From contig NZ_JAENBO010000001.1 of NCBI RefSeq assembly GCF_016481305.1, forward strand, positions 1 through 64,000: a stretch of DNA of 64,000 nt, written 5' to 3'. This document shows, one piece after another, positions 7,046 through 17,366 of this stretch. Position 1 is the first letter of the stretch. Each line of letters begins with the position of its first letter. The translations under genes and the position numbers were made by a program. This stretch comes from Streptococcus pacificus. Its GTDB lineage: Bacteria > Bacillota > Bacilli > Lactobacillales > Streptococcaceae. The notes under the pieces were generated by a model, which was not told the DNA's origin, did not search any database, and saw only the letters and a list, made by a program, of their open reading frames with translations.

Positions 7046-7073
7046 AAAAACACTACATTTAATGGAGAATACT

Positions 7074-9575
7074 ATGGTATATTACAATCACAAGGCTATT
7101 GAAAAGAAATGGCAAGCCTACTGGGCTGAAAATCACACATTTAAAACGGGAACAGATAAAAATAAACCTAGTTTTTATGCTTTAGATATGTTTCCATACC
7201 CAAGTGGTGCGGGGCTCCATGTCGGACATCCCGAAGGCTACACGGCTACTGATATTTTGAGCCGTTATAAGAGAGCACAAGGCTATAATGTCTTACACCC
7301 AATGGGTTGGGATGCTTTTGGTCTGCCTGCTGAACAATATGCCATCGATACAGGCAATGATCCAGCTGAATTTACAGCAAGAAATATTGCCAATTTCAAA
7401 CGTCAAATCAACGCTCTTGGTTTTTCTTATGACTGGGATCGTGAAGTTAACACGACTGACCCTAACTACTATAAATGGACGCAGTGGATTTTTACCAAAC
7501 TCTATGAAAAAGGTTTGGCCTATGAAGCAGAAGTACCTGTTAACTGGGTAGAAGAGCTTGGAACTGCTATTGCCAATGAAGAAGTTTTGCCTGATGGGAC
7601 TTCAGAGCGTGGTGGTTATCCTGTTGTTCGTAAACCAATGCGTCAATGGATGCTTAAAATTACTGCCTACGCAGAACGTCTCCTTAACGATTTGGATGAC
7701 CTTGATTGGCCTGAATCGATTAAAGACATGCAACGAAACTGGATTGGTAAATCAACAGGTGCCAATGTTACCTTTAAAGTTAAAGATACTGAGCAAGAAT
7801 TTACCGTCTTTACTACTCGTCCTGATACCTTGTTTGGTGCCACTTATGCGGTTTTAGCCCCTGAACATGACTTGGTTGATCAGATTACTACTAAAGAACA
7901 AAAAGAAGCTGTTCAAGCTTACCAAAAGCAAGCAAGTTTGAAATCGGATTTGGCTAGAACGGATTTGGCTAAAGAAAAAACAGGTGTTTGGACTGGAAGC
8001 TACGCTATCAATCCTGTCAACGGGAAAGAAATGCCTGTCTGGATTGCCGATTATGTCCTAAAAAGTTATGGCACAGGTGCTATTATGGCTGTGCCTGCTC
8101 ACGATCAACGCGACTGGGAGTTCGCCAAACAGTTTGACTTAGACATTATTCCTGTTCTTGAAGGTGGGGATATCACCAAAGAAGCCTTTACAGAAGATGG
8201 GCCTCATATCAATTCTGACTTCCTTGACGGTCTTGCTAAAGAAGAGGCTATCACAAAGATGGTGGCTTGGCTTGAAGACAAGAAGATTGGTACTCAAAAA
8301 ATCAGTTATCGCTTGCGTGACTGGCTCTTTAGCCGTCAACGTTACTGGGGCGAGCCGATTCCAATCATCCACTGGGAAGATGGTACAAGTACTGCTATTC
8401 CTGAAAAGGATTTACCCCTTGTTCTCCCTAAAACCAGTGATATTAAACCTAGTGGTACTGGAGAAAGCCCACTTGCCAACTTGACTGATTGGCTCACTGT
8501 CACACGTGAAGATGGTGTCAAAGGACGTCGTGAAACCAATACCATGCCACAATGGGCAGGCTCAAGCTGGTATTATCTCCGTTATATTGATCCGCATAAT
8601 GATAACAAGCTAGCTGATGAAGACTTGTTGAAACAATGGCTACCTGTTGATGTTTATATTGGCGGAGCAGAACATGCTGTGCTCCATCTCCTTTATGCCC
8701 GATTCTGGCATAAGTTCCTTTATGATATTGGAGTTGTCCCAACTAAGGAACCCTTCCAAAAACTGTTTAACCAAGGAATGATTTTAGGAACAAGCTATCG
8801 AGATAGCAGAGGCGCCCTTGTTGCGACGGATAAGATAGAAGAAAGAGATGGACTTTTCTACCATCTAGAAACAGGAGAAGAACTCGAACAAGGTCCAGCG
8901 AAAATGTCGAAGTCACTTAAAAATGTTATCAATCCTGATGATGTGGTTGAAAAATATGGTGCTGACACACTTAGAGTTTATGAGATGTTTATGGGACCAC
9001 TTGATGCTAGCATTGCTTGGTCAGAAGATGGTCTTGAAGGAAGTCGTAAATTCCTAGACCGTGTTTACCGCTTGTTGACGTCAAAAGAAACAACAACAGA
9101 GAACAACGGCCATTTGACCAAGGTTTACCATGAAACCGTTAAAGCAGTAACAGAACAGATTGAGAGTCTGAAATTTAATACTGCTATTGCCCAATTGATG
9201 GTCTTTGTCAATGCTGCCAACAAAGAAGAAAAATTCTTCATTGATGATGCGAAAGGCTTTATTCAGCTTCTTGCCCCTTTTGCTCCTCATTTGGCTGAAG
9301 AATTATGGCAAAAGATTAACCCAACCGGTCAATCGATTTCTTATGAATCATGGCCAACCTATGACGAAAAACAATTGGTTGAAGATGAGATTGAAATTGT
9401 TGTTCAAATCAACGGTAAGGTTCGTTCTAAATTAGTAATTGCTAAAGATACCAGTCGTGAAGAACTGGAATCTCTCGCTAAATCTGATGAAAAAATTGCT
9501 GAGTTGATAACAGGTAAAACAATTGTGAAAGTGATTGCTGTTCCAAATAAACTGGTCAACATTGTTGTCAAATAA
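7074..9575 (+). CDS. leuS: Leucyl-tRNA synthetase
   Basis: Class I aminoacyl-tRNA synthetase charging tRNA-Leu in the cytoplasm. The ATP-binding HIGH-type motif is HVGH (about 49-52) in [12 protein letters not shown], and the second signature is KMSKS (610-614). The CP1 editing domain lies between ([15 protein letters not shown] and [13 protein letters not shown]). The ATG at 7074 follows GGAG at 6 nt and gives 833 residues, the usual length; an in-frame TTG upstream overlaps the promoter and is not used. It is a single-gene unit with its own promoter and terminator. No frameshift or missing signature. Confidence 0.98.
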   Translation: MVYYNHKAIEKKWQAYWAENHTFKTGTDKNKPSFYALDMFPYPSGAGLHVGHPEGYTATDILSRYKRAQGYNVLHPMGWDAFGLPAEQYAIDTGNDPAEFTARNIANFKRQINALGFSYDWDREVNTTDPNYYKWTQWIFTKLYEKGLAYEAEVPVNWVEELGTAIANEEVLPDGTSERGGYPVVRKPMRQWMLKITAYAERLLNDLDDLDWPESIKDMQRNWIGKSTGANVTFKVKDTEQEFTVFTTRPDTLFGATYAVLAPEHDLVDQITTKEQKEAVQAYQKQASLKSDLARTDLAKEKTGVWTGSYAINPVNGKEMPVWIADYVLKSYGTGAIMAVPAHDQRDWEFAKQFDLDIIPVLEGGDITKEAFTEDGPHINSDFLDGLAKEEAITKMVAWLEDKKIGTQKISYRLRDWLFSRQRYWGEPIPIIHWEDGTSTAIPEKDLPLVLPKTSDIKPSGTGESPLANLTDWLTVTREDGVKGRRETNTMPQWAGSSWYYLRYIDPHNDNKLADEDLLKQWLPVDVYIGGAEHAVLHLLYARFWHKFLYDIGVVPTKEPFQKLFNQGMILGTSYRDSRGALVATDKIEERDGLFYHLETGEELEQGPAKMSKSLKNVINPDDVVEKYGADTLRVYEMFMGPLDASIAWSEDGLEGSRKFLDRVYRLLTSKETTTENNGHLTKVYHETVKAVTEQIESLKFNTAIAQLMVFVNAANKEEKFFIDDAKGFIQLLAPFAPHLAEELWQKINPTGQSISYESWPTYDEKQLVEDEIEIVVQINGKVRSKLVIAKDTSREELESLAKSDEKIAELITGKTIVKVIAVPNKLVNIVVK

Positions 9576-9580
9576 GATTC

Positions 9581-9613
9581 AAAAGTCTAATCTATAGGGG
9601 TTAGACTTTTTTT
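9581..9613 (+). terminator. Terminator of leuS
   Basis: AAAAGTCTAA pairs with TTAGACTTTT around a 10-nt loop and ends in a T run. Confidence 0.88.
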
Positions 9614-9624
9614 AAAAAGGTCTA

Positions 9625-9662
9625 TGCAAGCGCTTGCCTAAACCTTATCAAAAGAGTATACT
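9625..9662 (+). promoter_or_regulatory. apuA promoter with overlapping CcpA cre site
   Basis: The cre-like TGCAAGCGCTTGCC (9625-9638) matches TGWAANCGNTNWCA at nearly all positions and contains the palindrome GCAAGCGCTTGC. Its right half includes the -35 TTGCCT (9634-9639), which is 17 bp from TATACT (9657-9662). CcpA bound here would block the promoter when preferred sugars are present. Confidence 0.82.
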
Positions 9663-9704
9663 AATAGGTGTATCACAAAACACATAAAAAGGAGGAAAGA
9701 CATA

Positions 9705-12700
9705 ATGCCTAATACTTCTAAGCAAGGTAAAACCTACCCTTCTGATAAAAAACAGGTGTTTTCTATCAGAAGTTTAAAAGTTGGAGTTGCTTCAATAGCG
9801 ATTGCTTCTAGTTTTTTTGTTACTGGAATGGTAAGCAACACACTTGTTTTAGCTGAGGATAAAACAGAAAACACACAGCTAGTGACAACGGAAGTTACTG
9901 ATAAAACTGATTTACCGGTCAGTGAGGAAGATTTGTCTGTTGACGATCAAGTAAATAAAGACATAGCTGTTTCGGATAATTTGCTTGAGTCAACGACTAG
10001 TTTACCATCAAATGATAGTCAAGCACTGCTTGAAGATGGTTCCGATATTATTTCAAAAGATAGCGTTGAAGTCGCTAATCAAGAGGCTGCTGTTCAGGAA
10101 AACCGTCTCGACGATACTATCTTACCAGTAGCCGTCGCTCAGACAGAATCTCAAGCGACACCAGCCATTGAAGCAGGACATGTTCGTCTTCATTTTGAAG
10201 GACTTGAAGCTGATAATGTTGAACAAAATGCCCTCTGGTTGTGGGGAAGTGTTGAGAAACCTTCAGAAAACTGGCCAAATGGTGCCACTTCATTTTCAGC
10301 CAATCAGGTAGATGACTTTGGACACTATGTCGATCTTAAGACATCTGATAATCCGTCAACCATTGGTTATCTCCTTTTAAAAAATGGTGAGAAGGTTGTT
10401 GATGCCGACCAAAAAGTTGAATTGTTGACCCCGAATATGACTGAGGCTTGGATAACCAAAAACTTAGACGTTTATCCCTATCAACCTTTAGCTGATGAGA
10501 ATACCTTGAGAATTAATTATTATCGTAAGGATAATAACTATGATGGCTGGGGTGTTTGGCTATGGGGGGACACAGAAGCTTCCAGCGATTGGCCAAATGG
10601 TGCTTTAGATTTTAAAGACACTGGCTCATACGGTCGCTATCTTGATATTCCACTATCAAAAGGCTTATCCTCTCAGATTGGATTTTTATTAGTCAATCAA
10701 AATAATCCAGAATTGCCTGGCAATAAAACCAAGGATTTTGCCTTTTCAAATAGAGAAAAACATAGTCAGTTATTCTTAAATGATGCGTCTAGCGATGTTT
10801 ATACCAATCCCTATTTTATTGCCGATAAACCAATGTTAGACACTGAAAAGGCTGTTCCTGGGACTGCTAACATCACTGTTCAAGCAACAGTGAATCGTTC
10901 TTTTAATTACAATGAAAATGCTATAGTTAGTTTAACGGTTACTAACCCAGACCAAGTTGAGATTGCTAAAATGGAAATCGATACCAGCCTTATTGGTGGT
11001 AAAAAAATACCAATTTCAACAGAGTTAAACAAAGTAACGATTACTGCTACTAGTGACATCACACCGGGAAATTATGATTTACCAATTAGAGTTTATGATA
11101 AAGATAATGGCTATTATGACACAACAGTTTCAGTTGAAGTGACTAAAAGAAATAAGGCAGCCAATGAAAAAGACTGGGATGAGCAAATTATCTATTTCAT
11201 GCTGACCGACCGTTTCTATAATGGTGATAAAACCAATGATAATCCTAATCAAATTGATACCACTTCTGTCAAAAATCAAGCAGGTCTCTATCAAGGTGGT
11301 GATTTTAAAGGGATTACTGAGAAATTAGACTACCTGAAAGATTTAGGAGTTTCTTCTATCTGGATAACACCGATTGTCGAAAATATTGAAACGGATGCTG
11401 GCACAAAAGAAGATGGTGAATACTATGCTTATCATGGCTATTGGGCTTCTCGTTTTGAAGCTTTAAATCCTCATCTTGGATCATTAGCAGACTTTCATGA
11501 ATTAATTGACAAGGCTGCAGAAAAAAATATCAACATTATTGTTGATGTGGTTTTAAATCATGCGGGTTATGGGGCACAGGACAATTTCAAGGGATTGATT
11601 CGTAGCCCAGAAGAAACAAAAGACGGTGATGATGAAAGAGGTTCACTCGCAGGACTACCTGATTTTAAAACAGAAGACATGGCTGTTCGTGACCAATTGG
11701 TGTCATGGCAATCTTCTTGGTTAGATCGTTCAACAACAGCAAAAGGAAATAGTATTTATGCCTTTCGTGTGGATACCGTTAAACATGTGGATGATACGAC
11801 TTGGCAACACTTTAAAAATGCTCTTGCTCAAAAAGACGTTGATTTCCATTTGATTGGAGAGAGCTGGGGTGCCAACTATCAGGACACTAAAGGTGATCTT
11901 GGTGTAGGAACAATGGATAGCCTCTTAGATTTTGGTTTTAAAGATATTGCTAAATTTTTGGTCAATGGTCATCTAAAAGCGGCCAATAAAGAATTGATGC
12001 AAAGAAATGCTACCTTAACTAGTTCTGCCACTCTTGGACAATTTTTAGGAAGCCATGATGAAGATGGTTTCTTATATAGTGTTGGTGGCGACACCAACAA
12101 ATTAAAATTAGCTGCTACTATGTTGATAACAGCTAAAGGGCAACCTGTCATCTATTACGGTGAAGAATTAGGACAATCAGGTGCTAATAATTGGCCCATT
12201 TATGATAACCGTTACCTGTTTGATTGGGAAAACACTAAAAATAATGATGTTTTAGCTCACTATAAAAAAGTGTTAGCCTTTCGAAATGCACACTCAGAAA
12301 CACTCTCAAGAGGAACAAATGAAGAGTTAGGTGGAAGTGATAGCCAACAATGGCTCTTAACCAAGCGATCTTATAAGGATGATAGTGTCTATGTACTTTA
12401 TGCAACAGGAGCAGACAATAAAGAGATTAAGCTAGAGGTTTCTGCTGCAGATACTATGATCACCGATGACTACAGTGGTAAAACGCATTCTAGTCTTGCT
12501 GAGGATGGCAAATTCTTTGTTTATGTGACAATCCCTTCACTAAAAGAGGGTGGTACCATGCTATTAAGAACAGATAATGGTGAGATTCTATCCTCAAGTG
12601 CAGTTACTAAAACACAAGAACCTATTGAGGAAGGTTATTTCAGAGTACATTTTAAAAAATTACCATCAGATAATCTTTCAAGTCTTGGCTTATGGATTTG

Positions 12701-15700
12701 GGATGATGTGGAAACACCATCAAGTGATAATGGTGCTTGGCCAACAGGAGCTATTAATTTTAGCACTGCAAAAGAAGATGACTATGGCTATTATTTAGAC
12801 TTGAAAATGAGTTCAGGCAACAGAAATAAAATTAGTCTTTTAATCAATAATACAGCTGGTGATAACATTACAGGTGATAAAACAATTGAACTCATTGCCT
12901 CAAAAATGAATGAAGCGTGGTTTGATGATGATTACAATTATCAACTGTATGAACCACTTCAAGAAGGCTATTTACGTATTAATTATTTCCGAACTGACGG
13001 CCAATATGATCAAAAATCTCTTTGGATTTGGGGTGATGTCGAAACAAAACCGGGAGAAATTACACAATGGCCTGATGGTATTGATTTTGAACAAACAGGC
13101 AATTATGGTAGATATATTGATATCAAATTAACTGATTTACCTAAAGAACTAGGATTCTTGTTGATTGATGAGAGTAAATCGGGTGATGATGTTAAAATTC
13201 AACCAAATGATTACAAATTATCATTAATGAAAGGGCAAACGCAGATTTTTGTAAAAGATAGTGACCCTACCATTTACACAAATCCTTATTTTGTAAATAA
13301 TACTCGTATGATTGGAGCACAACACACAGGCTTAAACACCATTGAAACCATTTTTAACACTTTAGATGGTGTGACAAAAGAAGATTTAATGAAAGACATT
13401 ACCGTTTCAGATGCGTCAAATCAAACGGTATCATTGTCAGATATTCTGATTGATGAAAAGACAAAAATTGTGACCTTGATGGGAGAATTTCCACAAACAA
13501 GCGCACCTTATACCATTCATTTTGGTGATGATGATTTTAAAACAGCAATGAACTGGCAATTAAAAGATAGTATTTATCGCTATGATGGGCCTCTAGGTGC
13601 ACAAGTTAAGGAAGACGGACGAGTTATTGAAATGACTTTCTGGTCACCAAGTGCTGATGCAGTTGATGTGGTGGTCTATGATAAGGACAATCAAGCCAAA
13701 ATAGTCGGAAAAGTGGCTATGACTAAGGGGGATCTTGGTCAGTGGCATACACAGCTAAAAGCAGACACAGAACTTAATATTAGTGATTATCGTGGCTACT
13801 ATTACCACTATGAAATCACTAGAGGACAAGAGAAAGTTCTAGTGCTTGACCCTTATGCCAAGTCATTGGCGGCTTGGAATAGTGAGTTAGCAGACACAGA
13901 TCCATCTTATAGAGTGGCGAAAGCTGCCTTTGTTGATCCTTCTCAAGTAGGACCAAAGGAATTGACGTTTGCTCAAATTGATGGCTTCAAAACAAGAGAA
14001 GATGCTATCATTTATGAAGCGCATGTCCGTGATTTCACTTCTGATGAGTCAATTGCCAAAGGATTAAAGCATCAATTTGGAACCTTCTCAGCCTTTATTG
14101 AAAAATTAGACTACCTTAAAGATCTTGGTGTTACTCATGTCCAACTATTACCTGTTATGAGCTATTATTTCGCTAATGAATCAGAAAATGGGAAACGTTT
14201 AACAAACTATGCCTCAAGTGATACCAACTATAATTGGGGTTATGACCCACAAAGCTATTTTGCTTTGACAGGTATGTATTCAGAAACACCAACTAATCCA
14301 CTTGCTAGAATTGCTGAATTTAAAGAACTCGTCAATGAAATTCACAAGCGTGGCATGGGCGTGATTTTAGATGTGGTTTATAACCATACGGCTAAAATCT
14401 TTATTTTTGAAGATTTAGAACCAAATTATTATCACTTCATGGATGCTAATGGCACACCTAGAACTAGCTTTGGTGGTGGACGTTTAGGAACGACTCACCA
14501 TATGAGCCAACGTGTATTGGTAGATTCTATCAAATACCTCGTTGATGAGTTTAAGATAGATGGTTTCCGTTTTGATATGATGGGTGACCATGATGCAGAG
14601 TCTATTGAAAAAGCTTATTTGGAAGCTAAGAAAATAAATCCTAATATTATCATGTTGGGAGAGGGCTGGTTGACTTTTGTTGGTGATGAAAACAAAGCTC
14701 AGCAAGCAGCTGACCAAACTTGGATGAATCAAACAGATACAGTGGCAGTCTTTTCAGATGATATCAGAAATCTCTTGAAATCTGGTTTCCCAAGTGAAGG
14801 ACAACCTGCCTTTATCACAAATGGTGCTAAAAATATTGAACAACTCTTTAACAATATCAAAGCACTACCAGGTAATTTCACAGCAGATTCACCAGGAGAT
14901 GTCATTCAATACATTGCTGCCCATGATAATTTAACCTTATTTGATATTATTGCCCAATCTATTAAGAAAGACCCAGCTATTGCAGAGAATTTACAAGAAA
15001 TCCATAAACGTTTGCGTATTGGAAATCTTTTGGTACTAACCTCACAAGGAACACCATTTATTCACTCTGGTCAAGAATATGGTCGTACGAAACAATTCTT
15101 AGGAGTAGGATATGAAAAACCAGTAGCAGATGATAAGGTACCAAGTAAAGCCCATCTCTTAGTGGATGAGCAGGGTAATCCTTTCAAATACCCTTATTTC
15201 ATTCATGATTCTTATGATTCAACAGATGCCATTAATCGATTTGATTGGCAAAAAGCAACTGATAAAGAGGCTTATCCTGAACACACACTGAGCCAAGCCT
15301 ATACCAAAGGATTAATTGCTCTAAGACGTTCAACGGATGCCTTTAATCTCAAAACCATGGCTGAAATCAACAAAAATGTCAGCCTCATCTCTCAACCTAA
15401 TCAAAATGGAATCAACACAGATGATTTGGTTATTGCTTATCAAACCATTGCTTCAAACGGTGAAGTTTATGCGGTCTTTATCAATGCAGATACAAAAGAG
15501 CGCCAGTTTGTCTTATCAGATGCCTATAAGCCTTTACTAGAAGCTGATATTATTGTGGATGGTCAAATGGCAGGTATTACGCCAATTAGTCAACCATTTG
15601 GTGTCAATAAAACAGCTGATGCCGTTCATTTGGCACCACTAACAGCTACTGTATTTAGACTAAAAGCGACTCCTCAAGCTGAACAAGAGTTGACGATCGA

Positions 15701-16166
15701 ATTGACTTATGAAGATGGCACACCTTTTGTCAAAGAACTTATCAAAGGGCGATCTCATAGTCCGATTGAAAAAAGAGTTTATGAGGCACCAACTGGTTAT
15801 CATTTTGACAATGTTTTTGTTGATCCAGTAGAGTATCACCTCTCTCTCGATAAAAAAGTATTGACGGTTTATGGTAGCTTTGATGCTAATGATTTAGCAG
15901 GAGGCGTTGATAATGAGCCACAATTATTGAGAGCTAACTTGGTGAAAGACGAAATGGTTACGATGCCAAACAATCAAACTAAAGAAGTACCAGCTAGTCA
16001 ATCCAGTCACCAAGAAAAAACAGATAAGACAGTTCAAACTAAGGCACACCACCAATTGCCTAATACAGGTGAAAACCATTCTCTATTAGGTTTAGTGGGT
16101 CTAGGTTTACTTGCAATTGCTTCTAAATTTGGTTATTCACGTCAAAAAAGATTAAATGACGAATAG
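9705..16166 (+). CDS. apuA: Cell-wall amylopullulanase (alpha-amylase + pullulanase), LPxTG-anchored
   Basis: A 2153-residue secreted enzyme. Order: YSIRK-like signal (FSIRSLKVGVASIAIAS, about 21-37); acidic low-complexity linker; two CBM41-like starch-binding modules (from about 158 and 267); a GH13 alpha-amylase domain (DVVLNHAG ~612, nucleophile in FRVDTVKH ~686, acid/base in GESWG ~717, SHDED ~782); two more CBM41-like modules (from about 976 and 1087); a GH13 pullulanase domain (YEAHVRDF ~1436, DVVYNHT ~1555, FRFDMM ~1620, GEGW ~1651, AAHDN ~1738); then LPNTG (2118-2122), hydrophobic helix and charged tail. All catalytic residues I can place are present in both domains. It should cut alpha-1,4 and alpha-1,6 bonds of starch, glycogen or pullulan at the cell surface. 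ApuA of S. suis has this bifunctional architecture. It is a single-gene unit with a cre in the promoter. Confidence 0.96.
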   Translation: MPNTSKQGKTYPSDKKQVFSIRSLKVGVASIAIASSFFVTGMVSNTLVLAEDKTENTQLVTTEVTDKTDLPVSEEDLSVDDQVNKDIAVSDNLLESTTSLPSNDSQALLEDGSDIISKDSVEVANQEAAVQENRLDDTILPVAVAQTESQATPAIEAGHVRLHFEGLEADNVEQNALWLWGSVEKPSENWPNGATSFSANQVDDFGHYVDLKTSDNPSTIGYLLLKNGEKVVDADQKVELLTPNMTEAWITKNLDVYPYQPLADENTLRINYYRKDNNYDGWGVWLWGDTEASSDWPNGALDFKDTGSYGRYLDIPLSKGLSSQIGFLLVNQNNPELPGNKTKDFAFSNREKHSQLFLNDASSDVYTNPYFIADKPMLDTEKAVPGTANITVQATVNRSFNYNENAIVSLTVTNPDQVEIAKMEIDTSLIGGKKIPISTELNKVTITATSDITPGNYDLPIRVYDKDNGYYDTTVSVEVTKRNKAANEKDWDEQIIYFMLTDRFYNGDKTNDNPNQIDTTSVKNQAGLYQGGDFKGITEKLDYLKDLGVSSIWITPIVENIETDAGTKEDGEYYAYHGYWASRFEALNPHLGSLADFHELIDKAAEKNINIIVDVVLNHAGYGAQDNFKGLIRSPEETKDGDDERGSLAGLPDFKTEDMAVRDQLVSWQSSWLDRSTTAKGNSIYAFRVDTVKHVDDTTWQHFKNALAQKDVDFHLIGESWGANYQDTKGDLGVGTMDSLLDFGFKDIAKFLVNGHLKAANKELMQRNATLTSSATLGQFLGSHDEDGFLYSVGGDTNKLKLAATMLITAKGQPVIYYGEELGQSGANNWPIYDNRYLFDWENTKNNDVLAHYKKVLAFRNAHSETLSRGTNEELGGSDSQQWLLTKRSYKDDSVYVLYATGADNKEIKLEVSAADTMITDDYSGKTHSSLAEDGKFFVYVTIPSLKEGGTMLLRTDNGEILSSSAVTKTQEPIEEGYFRVHFKKLPSDNLSSLGLWIWDDVETPSSDNGAWPTGAINFSTAKEDDYGYYLDLKMSSGNRNKISLLINNTAGDNITGDKTIELIASKMNEAWFDDDYNYQLYEPLQEGYLRINYFRTDGQYDQKSLWIWGDVETKPGEITQWPDGIDFEQTGNYGRYIDIKLTDLPKELGFLLIDESKSGDDVKIQPNDYKLSLMKGQTQIFVKDSDPTIYTNPYFVNNTRMIGAQHTGLNTIETIFNTLDGVTKEDLMKDITVSDASNQTVSLSDILIDEKTKIVTLMGEFPQTSAPYTIHFGDDDFKTAMNWQLKDSIYRYDGPLGAQVKEDGRVIEMTFWSPSADAVDVVVYDKDNQAKIVGKVAMTKGDLGQWHTQLKADTELNISDYRGYYYHYEITRGQEKVLVLDPYAKSLAAWNSELADTDPSYRVAKAAFVDPSQVGPKELTFAQIDGFKTREDAIIYEAHVRDFTSDESIAKGLKHQFGTFSAFIEKLDYLKDLGVTHVQLLPVMSYYFANESENGKRLTNYASSDTNYNWGYDPQSYFALTGMYSETPTNPLARIAEFKELVNEIHKRGMGVILDVVYNHTAKIFIFEDLEPNYYHFMDANGTPRTSFGGGRLGTTHHMSQRVLVDSIKYLVDEFKIDGFRFDMMGDHDAESIEKAYLEAKKINPNIIMLGEGWLTFVGDENKAQQAADQTWMNQTDTVAVFSDDIRNLLKSGFPSEGQPAFITNGAKNIEQLFNNIKALPGNFTADSPGDVIQYIAAHDNLTLFDIIAQSIKKDPAIAENLQEIHKRLRIGNLLVLTSQGTPFIHSGQEYGRTKQFLGVGYEKPVADDKVPSKAHLLVDEQGNPFKYPYFIHDSYDSTDAINRFDWQKATDKEAYPEHTLSQAYTKGLIALRRSTDAFNLKTMAEINKNVSLISQPNQNGINTDDLVIAYQTIASNGEVYAVFINADTKERQFVLSDAYKPLLEADIIVDGQMAGITPISQPFGVNKTADAVHLAPLTATVFRLKATPQAEQELTIELTYEDGTPFVKELIKGRSHSPIEKRVYEAPTGYHFDNVFVDPVEYHLSLDKKVLTVYGSFDANDLAGGVDNEPQLLRANLVKDEMVTMPNNQTKEVPASQSSHQEKTDKTVQTKAHHQLPNTGENHSLLGLVGLGLLAIASKFGYSRQKRLNDE

Positions 16167-16186
16167 TTTTTTAGTCAAACCATCAG

Positions 16187-16218
16187 ACCCCACCCTAGCT
16201 TTCTAGAGTGGGGTTTTT
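16187..16218 (+). terminator. Terminator of apuA
   Basis: ACCCCACCCTAG pairs with CTAGAGTGGGGT (one mismatch) around CTTT, followed by T5. Confidence 0.88.
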
Positions 16219-16230
16219 AGCGAAAGGATA

Positions 16231-16244
16231 AGAAAACGTTTACT
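16231..16244 (+). promoter_or_regulatory. cre-like site upstream of galM
   Basis: AGAAAACGTTTACT matches the CcpA consensus TGWAANCGNTNWCA at 12 of 14 positions, with only the outer bases differing. It lies 56 bp before the galM start. Confidence 0.55.
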
Positions 16245-16299
16245 TTTAATATATTAAGTTGTAAAATAAGAATAGTTAAATTGTTTGAAGGAGATTACT

Positions 16300-17331
16300 A
16301 TGGAAATTCTAACAAAAGTGATTGAAACAATCGCTGATAAAGAGGTCACTCAAATTCGTCTTATTAATGATAATGGGATTGAAGCTCATCTGATAACATT
16401 AGGAGCTACTTGGCAAGCTTTTTTAGTACCTCAAGCAGATGGTTCTAAGAAAAATATTGTTTTAGGATTTGACACACCAAGTCATTACAACCAAAACGGT
16501 ATAGCTGCCGGCCAGTCTATTGGTCGTGTGGCAGGACGTATTCATAAAGGTCAATTTACAATTTCAGGAAAAGACTATCAGGTGGCACAAAACAATAATG
16601 GCAATGCTTTACATGGTGGTCCAAATGGTTTTAATCGCCAGCACTGGGATTATGAGTTAGTTCAAAACAATGATACAATTGGGGTCAAATTTACCTACCA
16701 TGCCAAGGAAACCGTTGATGGCTTTCCAGGGGACATGACAGTCACTGCTTTTTATCAATTAGACAATAAAAATAAATTAACAGTTTCTTACACAGCGTCA
16801 GACGTCACTAAAGATACCCTCTTTAATCCAACAAACCATGTTTATTTCAACCTTAGTGATAAGCAAGATTTATCAAGTCATGAATTACAAATCCAGGCAG
16901 ACCAAGTCCTAGAATCAGATGACACTCTCATTCCAACAGGGATCAAAAAAGAAGTGGTAAACACACCTTATGATTTTAGAAACTTTAAGCCAATCATTCC
17001 GGCCATTGAAGCAACAGGTGGGATAGATGATGCCTTTCTTGTCAGCTCAAAAGACAATCAGCCGATTGCTGTTTTAAGAGATAAAGAAAGCCGTGACACC
17101 GTCTCTATTTATTCAGATAGAAACGCTCTTGTTGTTTATACCTTTAACTTCCCTGAGGATAATGTTTATTTTGCCAGAGATAATGGTCTTGAAAATAAAA
17201 AACATGAGGGTGTCGCAATGGAAGCACAAACACTTCCTGATGCCATTAATCATCCAGACTTTGGTGATACTATTATCAAAAAAGGAGATACACAGACACA
17301 TACGATAACATTTGCGTACACAAAAGCGTAA
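16300..17331 (+). CDS. galM: Aldose 1-epimerase (mutarotase)
   Basis: GalM interconverts the alpha and beta anomers of galactose or glucose; beta-galactose must become alpha-galactose before GalK acts. The 343-residue protein has typical segments: GATWQAFLVP, GRVAGRIHKGQF, NALHGGPNGFNRQHW with the conserved HGG and substrate histidines, FNPTNHVYFNLS, and the catalytic Glu near VAMEAQTLPDAINHPDFGD. The ATG at 16300 has AAGGAG 6 nt upstream. It faces galR across a shared terminator and probably serves the galK-galT-galE pathway, although transcribed separately behind its own cre-like site. Confidence 0.95.
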   Translation: MEILTKVIETIADKEVTQIRLINDNGIEAHLITLGATWQAFLVPQADGSKKNIVLGFDTPSHYNQNGIAAGQSIGRVAGRIHKGQFTISGKDYQVAQNNNGNALHGGPNGFNRQHWDYELVQNNDTIGVKFTYHAKETVDGFPGDMTVTAFYQLDNKNKLTVSYTASDVTKDTLFNPTNHVYFNLSDKQDLSSHELQIQADQVLESDDTLIPTGIKKEVVNTPYDFRNFKPIIPAIEATGGIDDAFLVSSKDNQPIAVLRDKESRDTVSIYSDRNALVVYTFNFPEDNVYFARDNGLENKKHEGVAMEAQTLPDAINHPDFGDTIIKKGDTQTHTITFAYTKA

Positions 17332-17334
17332 TTT

Positions 17335-17366
17335 AAAAACCACGATTTTATTATCGTGGTTTTTTA
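17335..17366. terminator. Bidirectional terminator between galM and galR
   Basis: AACCACGAT pairs with ATCGTGGTT around a short loop, with A and T runs on both sides, between convergent galM and galR. Confidence 0.88.

Noticed and set aside
6996..7073. Longer leuS start at the upstream TTG
   Set aside because: It would run through the terminator and promoter; ATG 7074 has a ribosome binding site and fits homologues.
7001..7073. T-box riboswitch for leuS
   Set aside because: The interval is too short and lacks the TGGAACC-type box.
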